Source: CAYUYV01 sp964474635
GTDB taxonomy: Bacteria; Pseudomonadota; Alphaproteobacteria; JAJFIK01
Reading direction: 5' to 3'
DNA length: 9,553 nt
Assembly (NCBI GenBank): GCA_964474635.1
Contig: CAYYTT010000150.1
Span: forward strand, 1-9,553
In this document: positions 1-6,853 of the stretch, piece after piece
How the letters are laid out: the number at the start of each line of letters is the position of its first letter
How positions within the stretch are numbered: the first letter of the stretch is position 1
Notes under the pieces: generated by a model
Databases searched by the model: none
Told to the model about the DNA's origin: nothing
Seen by the model: only the letters and a program-made list of their open reading frames with translations
Position numbers and translations under genes: made by a program

Positions 1-2
1 CC

Positions 3-1037
3 GCGCCGATCATCGGCGGCCTGTCGGACCGGTTCGGGCGCCGGCCCATTTTGCTCACGTCCCTGACGACGCTGGGCATTGATTTTCTGATCATGGCCTT
101 CGCGCCGACGCTGCTGTGGCTGTTCATCGGGCGCGGTTTGAGCGGCATTGCCGGCGCCACGGTGACGACGGCCACGGCCTATATGGCCGATATCAGCGCG
201 CCTGAAGATCGGCCGCGCAACTTCGGCCTGCTCGGGGCGGCCTTCGGGCTCGGCTTCATCCTGGGGCCGCTGCTGGGCGGGCTTCTGGGCGAGCTCGATG
301 CGCGCCTGCCCTTTCTGGTGGCCGCCGGGGTGTCCTTTGCCAATGTGCTCTACGGGGTGTTCATCCTGCCCGAAAGCCTGCCGCCGGAGCGGCGGCGCCC
401 CTTTCAGTGGAGGCGCGCCAACCCGCTTGGCACGTTGCTCAGCCTGTCCCGCTTTCCGGTGGTCCTGCCCCTCGCCTTTGGCCTTTTCCTGTATCAGGTG
501 GGCCACTACGTCTATCCGTCCGTATGGACCTATTTCACCATGGATGCCTTCGGCTGGAGCGCGTGGCAGGTGGGCCTGTCCCTGTTCGTGGTCGGCATTT
601 TGTCGGCCGCCATCCAGGGCGGCGTGGTGGGCCGGCTTGTGGCCCGTTTCGGCCCCTACCGGGTGGCCGTCCTGGGGCTGACCTTCGCGGCGCTGGGGCA
701 TTTGGGCTATGGGCTCTCCTCCAGCAGCGGCATGATTTACGCGGTGATGGTGCTCACCTGCATTAACGGGGTCTCGGGGCCCGCCATCAACGGCATGCTG
801 TCGGCCGCCGTTCCGGCCGACTCCCAGGGCGAATTGCAGGGCGGCCTCGCCAGCACCATGAGCCTGGCGGCCATCATCAGCCCGCCACTCATGACGCGGC
901 TGTTCTCCTCCTTCAGCGGCGAAGAGGCGATCGTCGTCTTTCCGGGCGCGCCCTTCATTCTGGCGGCCACTCTCATGGTCCTCTCCCTCGCCGTCGTCAT
1001 GGCCATGGGCCCCCGGCTGAGCGCTAAGGCGGCCTGA
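3..1037 (+). CDS. Tet-type MFS drug/proton antiporter, 5' partial
   Basis: The reading frame is already open at the left edge. The first complete codon is at position 3, and 344 residues are visible before TGA at 1035-1037. Visible residues 5-16 (GGLSDRFGRRPI) are MFS motif A from the loop between helices 2 and 3. R44 and G48 sit in a motif-B-like helix 4. Residues 82-93 (GLGFILGPLLGG) are motif C, the signature of proton-coupled antiporters. The ADIS..EDRPRNFG stretch before motif C is typical of the TCR/Tet branch. About ten hydrophobic segments follow. The family is usually about 400 residues with 12 helices, so roughly 60 residues (helix 1 and most of helix 2) lie outside the window. The expected role is efflux of a drug or metabolite across the inner membrane. 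The substrate cannot be inferred, and no tetR-like regulator is visible. The TTG at 51 is internal and not the start. The class call is firm. Confidence 0.92.
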   Translation, partial: APIIGGLSDRFGRRPILLTSLTTLGIDFLIMAFAPTLLWLFIGRGLSGIAGATVTTATAYMADISAPEDRPRNFGLLGAAFGLGFILGPLLGGLLGELDARLPFLVAAGVSFANVLYGVFILPESLPPERRRPFQWRRANPLGTLLSLSRFPVVLPLAFGLFLYQVGHYVYPSVWTYFTMDAFGWSAWQVGLSLFVVGILSAAIQGGVVGRLVARFGPYRVAVLGLTFAALGHLGYGLSSSSGMIYAVMVLTCINGVSGPAINGMLSAAVPADSQGELQGGLASTMSLAAIISPPLMTRLFSSFSGEEAIVVFPGAPFILAATLMVLSLAVVMAMGPRLSAKAA

Positions 1038-1092
1038 GGCGAGGCTGGAGTGCTGGGCGAGGATTTGGCACCGAACTCAAGGGCGCGATTGC

Positions 1093-1115
1093 GGCCAGGC
1101 GCCGTTGCGCTGGCC
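1093..1115 (+). other. Stem-loop 3' of the MFS gene
   Basis: GGCCAGGCGC (1093-1102) can pair with GCGCTGGCC (1107-1115) across a CGTT loop with one bulged C. It lies 56 nt after the transporter stop. No T tract follows on +, so it is at best a rho-independent-like or 3'-protective structure. The neighbouring CCTGG/CCAGG units allow other pairings. Confidence 0.3.
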
Positions 1116-1121
1116 TGGCGC

Positions 1122-1216
1122 AGCGCCCCAAAAGGTCCGATCGGGGGGCCATGAGCGCAACAAAAGCGGTGCAGCGGTAGCTGGACACAGACTGATCGGG
1201 CTGTCTCACCCGCTGC
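1122..1216 (-). repeat. Intergenic repeat element, copy A
   Basis: This stretch aligns with 6854-6949 on the same strand. Conserved blocks occur in the same order and at nearly the same spacing. On + the blocks are AGCGCC (1122), TCCGAT (1136), TGAGCG (1152), AACAAAA (1159), GCAGCGG (1171), CAGACTGATC (1188) and CCGCTGC (1210). The intervals differ from the other copy by no more than about 2 nt. It sits between the convergent ends of the MFS gene and the unrecognised minus-strand gene. Read on the minus strand, it starts with a terminator hairpin. No coding potential is evident. The family is not one I recognise. Confidence 0.7.
1159..1216 (-). terminator. Intrinsic terminator of the 1238-1957 gene
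   Basis: Read on the minus strand, GCAGCGG (1216-1210) pairs with CCGCTGC (1177-1171). An inner arm, CTGTCTC (1201-1207 on +) with GACACAG (1184-1190 on +), pairs with one mismatch. ACCGC follows, then TTTTGTT (1165-1159). The hairpin begins 21 nt after the stop codon. The T tract is five bases away from the 7-bp stem, but an alternative register pairing AGCGG with the second ACCGCT would bring it adjacent. Confidence 0.6.
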
Positions 1217-1237
1217 GAAAGCTCAGCGCGAGGGGCA

Positions 1238-1957
1238 TCAGGCTTTCTTGAACACACCGCCCCAGGCCTGCGTGATGGCGCCGGCGGAGGCCTCGAACAC
1301 GGGGGTCAGAAACTCGCCCGCCCGGTCGAGGAGCGCGCCGGCGGCGCGGGAGCCCGCCTCCTTGGCGATCTGGCCGCCGAGCTTTTCGAAAGCGCCGCGC
1401 AGCACGCCGTGGAAACTGTCATCGGGGGCACCGGCCTTCACGAGCGCCTTGCGAATGCGCTCGCGCTCCGCCTCCGGAATGATGGTTGCGGCGAGGGCGG
1501 TGACGGCGGCGGGCTGCAGGCGGACAAGCTGCGGATTGAAGGAAGAATCCGTGAGGTGATTAAGCTCGCGCAGCCGCTCGCGCATATGGGCCTGGATTAG
1601 TGGGTTCTCGACCTCCAGCACGAAATAGCTGCCGTCCTGGGCAAAACTGGCCTTGCCGAGCAGGGCCCGCAGGCGCGTGTCAAGCGCCGCCTCCCCATTG
1701 GTGGCGAGCCGGACCTCCCGGTCATAGAGCAGATTGCGCGCCTTGGACCGTCCCACCCGCAAATCCCGCATCAGGTCATAGATCGACGCGTCGGACCGCA
1801 ACAGGCCGGTTTCGAACAACAGGTCGAAGAGCAGCAGGTCCACCTCCCGCTTGGGCAGGGCGCCGAAGGCCGGCAGGCAGTAGGCTTTAAGAAGGGTTTT
1901 GAGAACCTCTCGACAGGCGTCCTCGCCCAGCGAGTCGATATGTCCGTCGATGTCCAC
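1238..1957 (-). CDS. Unrecognised protein with possible HTH and amphipathic C-terminus
   Basis: I do not recognise this family. The frame is open from 2029, but the best start is GTG at 1957, giving 239 residues. AGGGAG lies about 8 nt upstream of it, and the codons before it look like noncoding sequence. Residues 1-55 are helical and Leu-rich (e.g. EVDLLLFDLLFETGLL). Residues 57-83 (IYDLMRDLRVGRSKARNLLY core) resemble a helix-turn-helix with a basic second helix. Residues 84-150 look mixed alpha/beta, with FVLEVENPL. From about residue 185 to the end the chain is Ala/Gly-rich and probably amphipathic (KLGGQIAKEAGSRAAGALLD). There is no signal peptide or clear transmembrane span. The promoter may be shared or divergent with the thioesterase; a weak TTGTGC-17-TTATTT pair precedes it on the minus strand. 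A DNA-binding or membrane-surface protein is possible but is only inference. Confidence 0.75.
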   Translation of the reverse strand: MDIDGHIDSLGEDACREVLKTLLKAYCLPAFGALPKREVDLLLFDLLFETGLLRSDASIYDLMRDLRVGRSKARNLLYDREVRLATNGEAALDTRLRALLGKASFAQDGSYFVLEVENPLIQAHMRERLRELNHLTDSSFNPQLVRLQPAAVTALAATIIPEAERERIRKALVKAGAPDDSFHGVLRGAFEKLGGQIAKEAGSRAAGALLDRAGEFLTPVFEASAGAITQAWGGVFKKA

Positions 1958-2141
1958 CGGCGCTCTCCCTTCGCGCTGACACGGGGTCCTGCCCTGAAAT
2001 AAAGGCGCGTTGACCCAAAGCACAACCACAAGCCGGCCCAGCCCGGCAAGTCAGGCGCTCCGCCCGGCGGGGCGTTTGCGTCCCGGCGCCTCGCTTGCCA
2101 CTGTGCGGCCCGGACATGCAGCGAGGAGAGGACGGGCAGGC

Positions 2142-2588
2142 ATGAGTGATCACACCACCGCGCCGGGAAACCGGCTGGCAGGCTTTCGCAAATGGGAAGG
2201 CACCGATCCGTTCGAGGACAATAGCGGCCCGTTCTTCTACCGCGACATGGGCGATGGCCGGTTCCTGGGGGCCTTCGAGGCGACCGGGCGCCATATGAAT
2301 GCCTCCGGCGCGATCCATGGCGGCTGCCTGATGACCTTTGCCGACTTCAGCCTGTTCATCTTCGCCAAGCCGGCCCTCGACACCGTTTCCGCGGTGACGA
2401 TTTCCTTTGCTTCGGAGTTCCTCGACGCGGGCTTTGCGGGCGATCTGGTGCTCGCCGAAGGGCACATGACGCGCGAGACCGGCAGTCTGATCTTCGCCCG
2501 CGGCACCATCTATGCCGAACGCGACATGGGCCAGGCGCCCTTGCTGACCTATTCCGGGGTCCTGAAGAAGATCCGCAATCCGGGCTGA
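2142..2588 (+). CDS. PaaI-like hotdog-fold thioesterase
   Basis: This encodes 148 residues, the normal length for a PaaI/YbgC-type hotdog acyl-CoA thioesterase. The active-site segment is at residues 53-70: N53, G56, then H59-G60-G61, then D68 in LMTFADFS. This corresponds to the family's N..G..HGG...D pattern, in which Asp acts as the general base or nucleophile helper. The end (TIYAERDMG...LLTYSGVLKKI) matches the last beta strands of the fold. The protein is probably a cytosolic homotetramer hydrolysing an acyl- or aryl-CoA ester, but the substrate cannot be told. I chose ATG 2142 because homology-like sequence begins just after it. GAGGAG at 2123-2128 lies rather far upstream (13 nt), with a weaker CAGG closer. 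The open frame extends to 2010, but that part is low-complexity. The gene diverges from the unrecognised gene and converges with the HAD-UbiA gene (11 nt between stops). Confidence 0.88.
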   Translation: MSDHTTAPGNRLAGFRKWEGTDPFEDNSGPFFYRDMGDGRFLGAFEATGRHMNASGAIHGGCLMTFADFSLFIFAKPALDTVSAVTISFASEFLDAGFAGDLVLAEGHMTRETGSLIFARGTIYAERDMGQAPLLTYSGVLKKIRNPG

Positions 2589-2599
2589 GGGCCGGTGCT

Positions 2600-4057
2600 T
2601 TAACTTTGCGCGGGGCCCTGTTTGCGCTTGGCTCGGAAGGGTTTTTGGAGGGTGGTCAGCAATTCGAACCGGGCCTTCCAGATGCACCAGCCGAAGGCGA
2701 TCAGAGCCGTCGGCTCAAGCCAGGCCTGCGTCTGTGTGCCAAAGCCCGTAAAGGCCACCATCAGCGCGCAAAACAGGATCAACCGCAGAGTCTGGCCGGG
2801 CAAGGACGGACGTGTGCCCCGCAGGCGATAGACCGTGTAGGGAATCATGCGGTTGATCAATTCGGAGGCGAGCAGAATGCCGCCGGCCAGGGTCATGGGC
2901 AGGGCCAGCAGCCACGCGATGCCGAAGCCTTTAAGCCATTGCAGCAGAGCGAAGGGCCCCACCCGCCATTCGGGTGGCAGGCGGTTGAACACCAAAAACA
3001 CACCGACTGAGATGGCAAGGTACAGCGCCCAGTCAACGGCAAGGCCCGAAACGCCGCTCTGCGCACCGGGCAAGAAAGCAAGGCATGCAAATGCCGGCAG
3101 AGCAAGGACGAACCCGGCCAGGGCATTGGTGGCCGCGATGGTGCCGAAAGGCCACCGGTCCTGGCCCTCATGGCGCGTGGGGCGCTCCTCAACCCGTGGG
3201 CCCATGCGATCATTGTCCGCATACCCGATTTCATAAACAATCGAGAACGACACGCTAAGCAGGACCACGACCGGGATCATCAGCAGGGGATTGACGGCCG
3301 CGCCGGCCGTCGCCAGCGCCAGCATGAAGGCATCCTCACCCAGGAAAACACGTTTCACATGGGGGTGCGTTTTGTGCTTGACCTTCGAGGTATAATCGAA
3401 GGGGACATAACTGTCCGCATGGGCTCGAATTTCCCGGTGGTTCGGCCATTCCATCACCACCTTGGCCCAGCATACCCGCAACAGATCCGCATCGTGACCA
3501 TCGTGATCCGTGATGACGGTCGCGCTCGCCACCGCATCCGCGCCCAGGACATCCGTCACGGCCTTAAGCTTGCCGGCCTTGCGGTAGGCTGCGCCGCGCG
3601 GAAAGGGCGCCGCGATAATGCGCTCCGGCGGGACGATCCCGGTCAAAAGGGGCTTGACGATGGGCGCGAACCCGAACGTGACCACATAAAAGAGCCGCCC
3701 TCCCAGCCGATCGAGCAGGTCCCGGTTGAGATGGGCCCGGGCCTCGGCCGCGCCGGCGCGGCGCCAAAATCCCCACGTCCATGGCATGACGAGGGCGACG
3801 ATCCACAGACGCAACACATCGCGCCAGACAAACGCGCCCATGGCGCCGCCCGGCAGGACACGCCAAGGCTTCAAGACATCCACAACCTTGAACAGAATCG
3901 CCGCGAGGCCCGAAGGCCGGGCACTGTCCAAAAACAGTTCGGTGGAGTTGCGAAGCAACAAGGTTCCGTCAAGGTCGACGAGCAAAGGGCCATCCCGGCT
4001 GTCGGCGATTGCGGCATCAAGGGTCGAGAGGTCTTGGCGGTGAAGATCCGTATCCAT
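2600..4057 (-). CDS. HAD-UbiA fusion protein with degenerate prenyltransferase motifs
   Basis: The protein has 485 residues. The N-terminal half is HAD-like: motif I is DLDGT with D28 and D30, a conserved Lys region lies at 161-165, and the acidic motif is DHDGHDAD at 184-191. Residues 49-95 form a hydrophobic insertion. From about 243 onward there are seven to nine membrane segments arranged like UbiA (roughly 243-275, 305-330, 340-357, 369-400, 423-460). The expected first metal motif NDxxDxxxD reads NDRMGPRVE at 282-290, so N282 and D283 remain while the third and fourth positions are Gly and Glu. The following RPT is still UbiA-like. The second DxxxD motif is not apparent around 400-415. 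ATG 4057 is 16 nt after the upstream stop and has no good Shine-Dalgarno sequence, so translational coupling is likely. HAD-UbiA fusions are a known architecture, including relatives that transfer polyprenyl groups to phosphosugars. Whether this one is active is open. Confidence 0.87.
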   Translation of the reverse strand: MDTDLHRQDLSTLDAAIADSRDGPLLVDLDGTLLLRNSTELFLDSARPSGLAAILFKVVDVLKPWRVLPGGAMGAFVWRDVLRLWIVALVMPWTWGFWRRAGAAEARAHLNRDLLDRLGGRLFYVVTFGFAPIVKPLLTGIVPPERIIAAPFPRGAAYRKAGKLKAVTDVLGADAVASATVITDHDGHDADLLRVCWAKVVMEWPNHREIRAHADSYVPFDYTSKVKHKTHPHVKRVFLGEDAFMLALATAGAAVNPLLMIPVVVLLSVSFSIVYEIGYADNDRMGPRVEERPTRHEGQDRWPFGTIAATNALAGFVLALPAFACLAFLPGAQSGVSGLAVDWALYLAISVGVFLVFNRLPPEWRVGPFALLQWLKGFGIAWLLALPMTLAGGILLASELINRMIPYTVYRLRGTRPSLPGQTLRLILFCALMVAFTGFGTQTQAWLEPTALIAFGWCIWKARFELLTTLQKPFRAKRKQGPAQS

Positions 4058-4073
4058 CAGGAAAAGTGTCCGT

Positions 4074-6341
4074 TCAAAGCCCTGCGGTGGGTGTGCCGCG
4101 GCCGGCCCCCGGTTGGGGCGTTTCGGTCGCGGCGTATTGGCGGGCCGCCTGATCCGCATCGGGAAGACCCGCATCGATGGTGTCTGTTTGGGTCGGCGCG
4201 GCGGGCCGGCCGGATCGGTCGAAACCGGGCGCGGTGAACGCGGCGGCCTCAAGGGTCGCCCGGGCGACCTCCAAGGTTTCGGCCAACGGAATGGGAGCCG
4301 GTTTGCCAACCTCAACGGCCTCTACGAAGGCTGCGAGGCAAGCGTTCTGCCCCTTGTCCTGTCCGCCCCGGAACAGGCCCGCGCCCGGTGCGCTCCAGCC
4401 GTGCAGGGTGAGTTTCTTGAAATTGTCGATCTGGGCGATCCGGCCGCCGCAGAACACCTCCAGCCGTTCCTTGGGAAAGGACTTGGCCCCATTGGCGAAG
4501 TAGCACACGGTGCCGATGGACCCGTCCTCAAAGCTCAGGGTCAGGATCGCCTTGTCCTCGCGGATCTCGCCCTGGCCCACGGCCACACCGTGCACGGCGG
4601 CAATCGGCGCGCCGGCCAGGAACCGTAGCAAATCGATGAAATGGCAGGCCTCGCCCACGATACGCCCGCCGCCCACGCCAGGATCCTGCGTCCAGTGGTC
4701 GGCCGGAATGGCCCCCGCATTCACGGTGTAGATGAAACTCGCCGGCTCGGACCGGGTATCGAGGAGCCGTTTCAGGCGCACCACATCGCGCGCAAAGCGC
4801 CGGTTGAAACCGACCATCAGGCGGGCGCCGGGATGCTCCGCACAGGCCGCTTCAATGGCATCGATCTGCGCGTGGGTCAGGGCGAGCGGCTTTTCAACGA
4901 ACACCGCTTTGCCCGCGCGCAGCGCTTCAAGCGTCAGGGCCGCGTGGCTGTCATGGCGCGTTGCGATGACGACGGACGTGCTGCCCGCATCGGCGATGGC
5001 GGCGGACGCGTCGGTGGACGCGCTTACAAAGCCCGCCTTGCGCGCATGAATGCCGGCACTGACCCCGTTCTCGCTGACCAGGGTGTGAAGACCCGCACCG
5101 GCCTTGCGCAGCCCCGGGATCAAGACCCGCGAGGCATAGTTGCCCGCCCCAATGACCGTGCAGATGCAGGCCCCCCGTGCTCCCGGGGTCGTGCCTGCCG
5201 AAACCGTCCGATCGGGGGGCGAAGACACCGGCTCGGCCCCGTGGTCGAGCACGATGGCAAGGCTGGCACTGTCCGTAGCCAGAAGATCATAGGCCTTCGC
5301 GGCTTCGCCAAGATCGATCCGGTGGCTGATCAGCCCTTCAAGCGAGAGACTTCCCCGTTCCAGCAGATCGAGCACGGCGCTGAAATTGCGCTGCTCGGTC
5401 CAGCGCACGAAACCTTGGGGATAATCCTGTCCGCCCTTTTCATAAAGCGGGTCGTATCGGCCGGGCCCATAGGAACAGGAAACCTGAAAGGTCAGTTCTT
5501 TTTCGTAAAAATCCGCCCGGTTCAGTTCAAGCCCGGTCACGCCGACCAGCACGATCCGGCCACGCTTGCGGCTCATGCGGGCCGCCTGGGTCACCGGATC
5601 ATTGCTTTTGGTGGAGGCGGTGATCAGCACACCGTCCATGCCCGCATCGCCGCTGAAGGCGAGCCCCTCCCTCACCACGTCCCGGCCCGCGCTCAAATCA
5701 ACGCCGACGGCGCCATACCGTTCCGCCAGCGCCACCCGGCCCGGATTGAAGTCCGCGCCGAGCACCTGGCAGCCATTGGCGCGCAAAAGCTGCACCGTGA
5801 TCAGACCCAAAAGCCCAAGCCCAATGACGCAGATCCGCTCGCCCAAGGTGGGCTCCATGAGGCGAATGCCCTGGAGCGCAATGGCGGCCAGCACGGTGAA
5901 GGCCGCCTCCTCGTCACGCACCCCGTCCGGAACCTTTGCTGTCAAGTGCTTGGGCACGCACACGATTTCGCCGTGGCAACCGTTCGAGACCACGCGGTCA
6001 CCGGGTGCCAGGTGGGTCACGCCATCGCCAACCTCGATCACCTCGCCGAAATTGCAGTAGCCCGGGGCAAAGGGCTGATCCAGCTTGGCGCGCACGGCTT
6101 CGAGGGTCGGCATGAGACCGTCCGTGCGCACCTTGTCGATGGTCTGACGGACTTTTTCCGGCTGCTGGCGCGCCTTGTCGATCAGGTTCGCCCGGCCAAA
6201 ATCGAGCAGCATGCGCTCGGTTCCGGCGGAAATCAGGCTCTTGCGCGTGCGGATGAGGACATGGCCCGGCCGGCACGAGGGAGCGGGCGCCTCAATAACT
6301 TCGATCTCACCGGTCTTGAAGGACTGGAGCACCTGACGCAT
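4074..6341 (-). CDS. Bi-domain oxidoreductase: MDR dehydrogenase fused to Gfo/Idh/MocA
   Basis: The protein has 755 residues in two enzymes' worth of sequence. Residues 1-365 are a medium-chain dehydrogenase: the SAGTER segment (38-43), GYCNFGEVIEVGDGV (94-108), PGDRV (113-117), and the Rossmann motif GLGLLG (174-179) with D197 after the second strand. The usual catalytic-zinc Cys/His set is not evident. A Ser/Pro/Gly linker spans about 366-391. Residues 392-705 are a Gfo/Idh/MocA domain: GAGNYA (398-403), EKP (483-485), GFNRRF (511-516) and EACHFIDLL (564-572), whose His is the usual catalytic position. The tail from 706 is low-complexity. This fused architecture is known near surface-polysaccharide genes; a sugar or sugar-nucleotide substrate is inference. 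ATG 6341 is preceded by AAGG 9 nt upstream. The gene heads an operon with the HAD-UbiA gene, and a 17-bp palindrome lies 69 nt upstream of its start codon. Confidence 0.92.
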   Translation of the reverse strand: MRQVLQSFKTGEIEVIEAPAPSCRPGHVLIRTRKSLISAGTERMLLDFGRANLIDKARQQPEKVRQTIDKVRTDGLMPTLEAVRAKLDQPFAPGYCNFGEVIEVGDGVTHLAPGDRVVSNGCHGEIVCVPKHLTAKVPDGVRDEEAAFTVLAAIALQGIRLMEPTLGERICVIGLGLLGLITVQLLRANGCQVLGADFNPGRVALAERYGAVGVDLSAGRDVVREGLAFSGDAGMDGVLITASTKSNDPVTQAARMSRKRGRIVLVGVTGLELNRADFYEKELTFQVSCSYGPGRYDPLYEKGGQDYPQGFVRWTEQRNFSAVLDLLERGSLSLEGLISHRIDLGEAAKAYDLLATDSASLAIVLDHGAEPVSSPPDRTVSAGTTPGARGACICTVIGAGNYASRVLIPGLRKAGAGLHTLVSENGVSAGIHARKAGFVSASTDASAAIADAGSTSVVIATRHDSHAALTLEALRAGKAVFVEKPLALTHAQIDAIEAACAEHPGARLMVGFNRRFARDVVRLKRLLDTRSEPASFIYTVNAGAIPADHWTQDPGVGGGRIVGEACHFIDLLRFLAGAPIAAVHGVAVGQGEIREDKAILTLSFEDGSIGTVCYFANGAKSFPKERLEVFCGGRIAQIDNFKKLTLHGWSAPGAGLFRGGQDKGQNACLAAFVEAVEVGKPAPIPLAETLEVARATLEAAAFTAPGFDRSGRPAAPTQTDTIDAGLPDADQAARQYAATETPQPGAGRGTPTAGL

Positions 6342-6382
6342 CGCACAGCCTTTCGGGGGGGATTGGGGAACGCTGAAGAGAC

Positions 6383-6409
6383 ACCGCGGCAAGGCACACG
6401 GACCGCGGC
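6383..6409. repeat. Direct repeat ACCGCGGC x2
   Basis: ACCGCGGC occurs at 6383-6390 and again at 6402-6409. The 19-bp period is close to two helical turns. It lies in the divergent region, immediately next to the 17-bp palindrome. It could be part of a regulator site. In GC-rich DNA an 8-mer pair is weak evidence by itself. Confidence 0.3.
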
Positions 6410-6426
6410 CCAACCGTTACGGTTGG
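6410..6426. promoter_or_regulatory. 17-bp perfect palindrome, candidate operator
   Basis: CCAACCGTTACGGTTGG is perfectly symmetric about position 6418, with 8-bp arms. It lies in the 292-bp divergent region, 69 bp before the oxidoreductase start and 207 bp before the lipoprotein start. A symmetric site of this size in a shared upstream region is typical of a dimeric repressor or activator. No -35/-10 pair could be assigned confidently on either strand, and no regulator gene lies nearby. Confidence 0.4.
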
Positions 6427-6633
6427 CAGGCAATATCAGACCCGTCGCGGGCGATCCAGTATGGCTCTGCCAATGGGCCGAGAGGCAAACGGGAACAGGC
6501 CTCAGAGGCGGGGCCGGGGGCCACCGGAGGGACCGCCATAAAGGTGGGCAGGATCCACGCCCCGGCCATTTTCCCATCGTATCCCGCTGCCAGGGTTCCG
6601 GATCAGGGTTTAGCGAACCAACGGAGGATAAGA

Positions 6634-6819
6634 ATGACAAAACGCCTTGGACTGGCCACGCTTGGAGTGTTGTGCGCGTGTCTTGCGGGCTGTTCCTCGA
6701 CATCGTTCGAGCGGGGACACGAGGCATGGCGGCAAAGCCTGTGCCGCGAAGATCCCTACAACCCGTGTCCGGAGACAGGCGATCCAATTCTCGATGACAA
6801 TCGCCGCGGCGGCCTTTAG
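6634..6819 (+). CDS. Small predicted lipoprotein
   Basis: The protein has 61 residues. ATG 6634 has an excellent GGAGG (6623-6627) six bases upstream, which fixes the start. Residues 2-19 form a signal peptide: K3 and R4, a hydrophobic core, then lipobox L17-A18-G19-C20. It should be lipidated on C20 after signal peptidase II cleavage, leaving a 42-residue mature chain. S21-S22 after the Cys carry no inner-membrane Asp, so an outer-membrane location is likely if Lol sorting rules apply. The mature part is polar, with C37 and C45 that could form a disulfide, and ends in an acidic then basic tail (PILDDNRRGGL). I do not recognise the family. It is probably transcribed alone, divergent from the oxidoreductase operon. 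It ends 35 nt before repeat copy B. Confidence 0.78.
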   Translation: MTKRLGLATLGVLCACLAGCSSTSFERGHEAWRQSLCREDPYNPCPETGDPILDDNRRGGL

Positions 6820-6853
6820 AGCGCGCAGTGATCAACGGGCACCGCCCATGGGG

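Noticed and set aside
1958..2029. N-terminal extension of the unrecognised protein to ATG 2029
   Set aside because: There is no ribosome-binding site for it, whereas GTG 1957 has a well-placed AGGGAG. The extra residues look like translated promoter region.
2010..2141. Upstream extension of the thioesterase to ATG 2010
   Set aside because: The added residues are Arg/Ala/Pro-rich and unlike the family N-terminus. Length and fold fit a start at 2142.
3170..4237. A 355-codon open frame on + antisense to the HAD-UbiA gene
   Set aside because: The minus-strand product has clear HAD motifs and membrane segments. The + product is basic low-complexity sequence with no start signal.
5206..5220. Exact 15-bp match (GTCCGATCGGGGGGC) between the oxidoreductase linker and repeat copy A at 1135-1149
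   Set aside because: The match does not extend on either side, includes a self-complementary CCGATCGG core and a G run, and falls in an unconstrained linker. Chance in GC-rich DNA is sufficient.
6355..6361. Run of seven G between the oxidoreductase start and its upstream region, considered as a phase-variable tract
   Set aside because: It is short, noncoding and in GC-rich DNA. There is no frame or spacing consequence that suggests slippage control.
4641..6797. A 718-codon open frame on + antisense to the bi-domain oxidoreductase
   Set aside because: The minus-strand frame carries two intact enzyme domains with motifs in order. The + frame has biased, low-complexity composition, no recognisable domain, and also runs through the lipoprotein start region. 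Long antisense frames are expected in GC-rich coding DNA.
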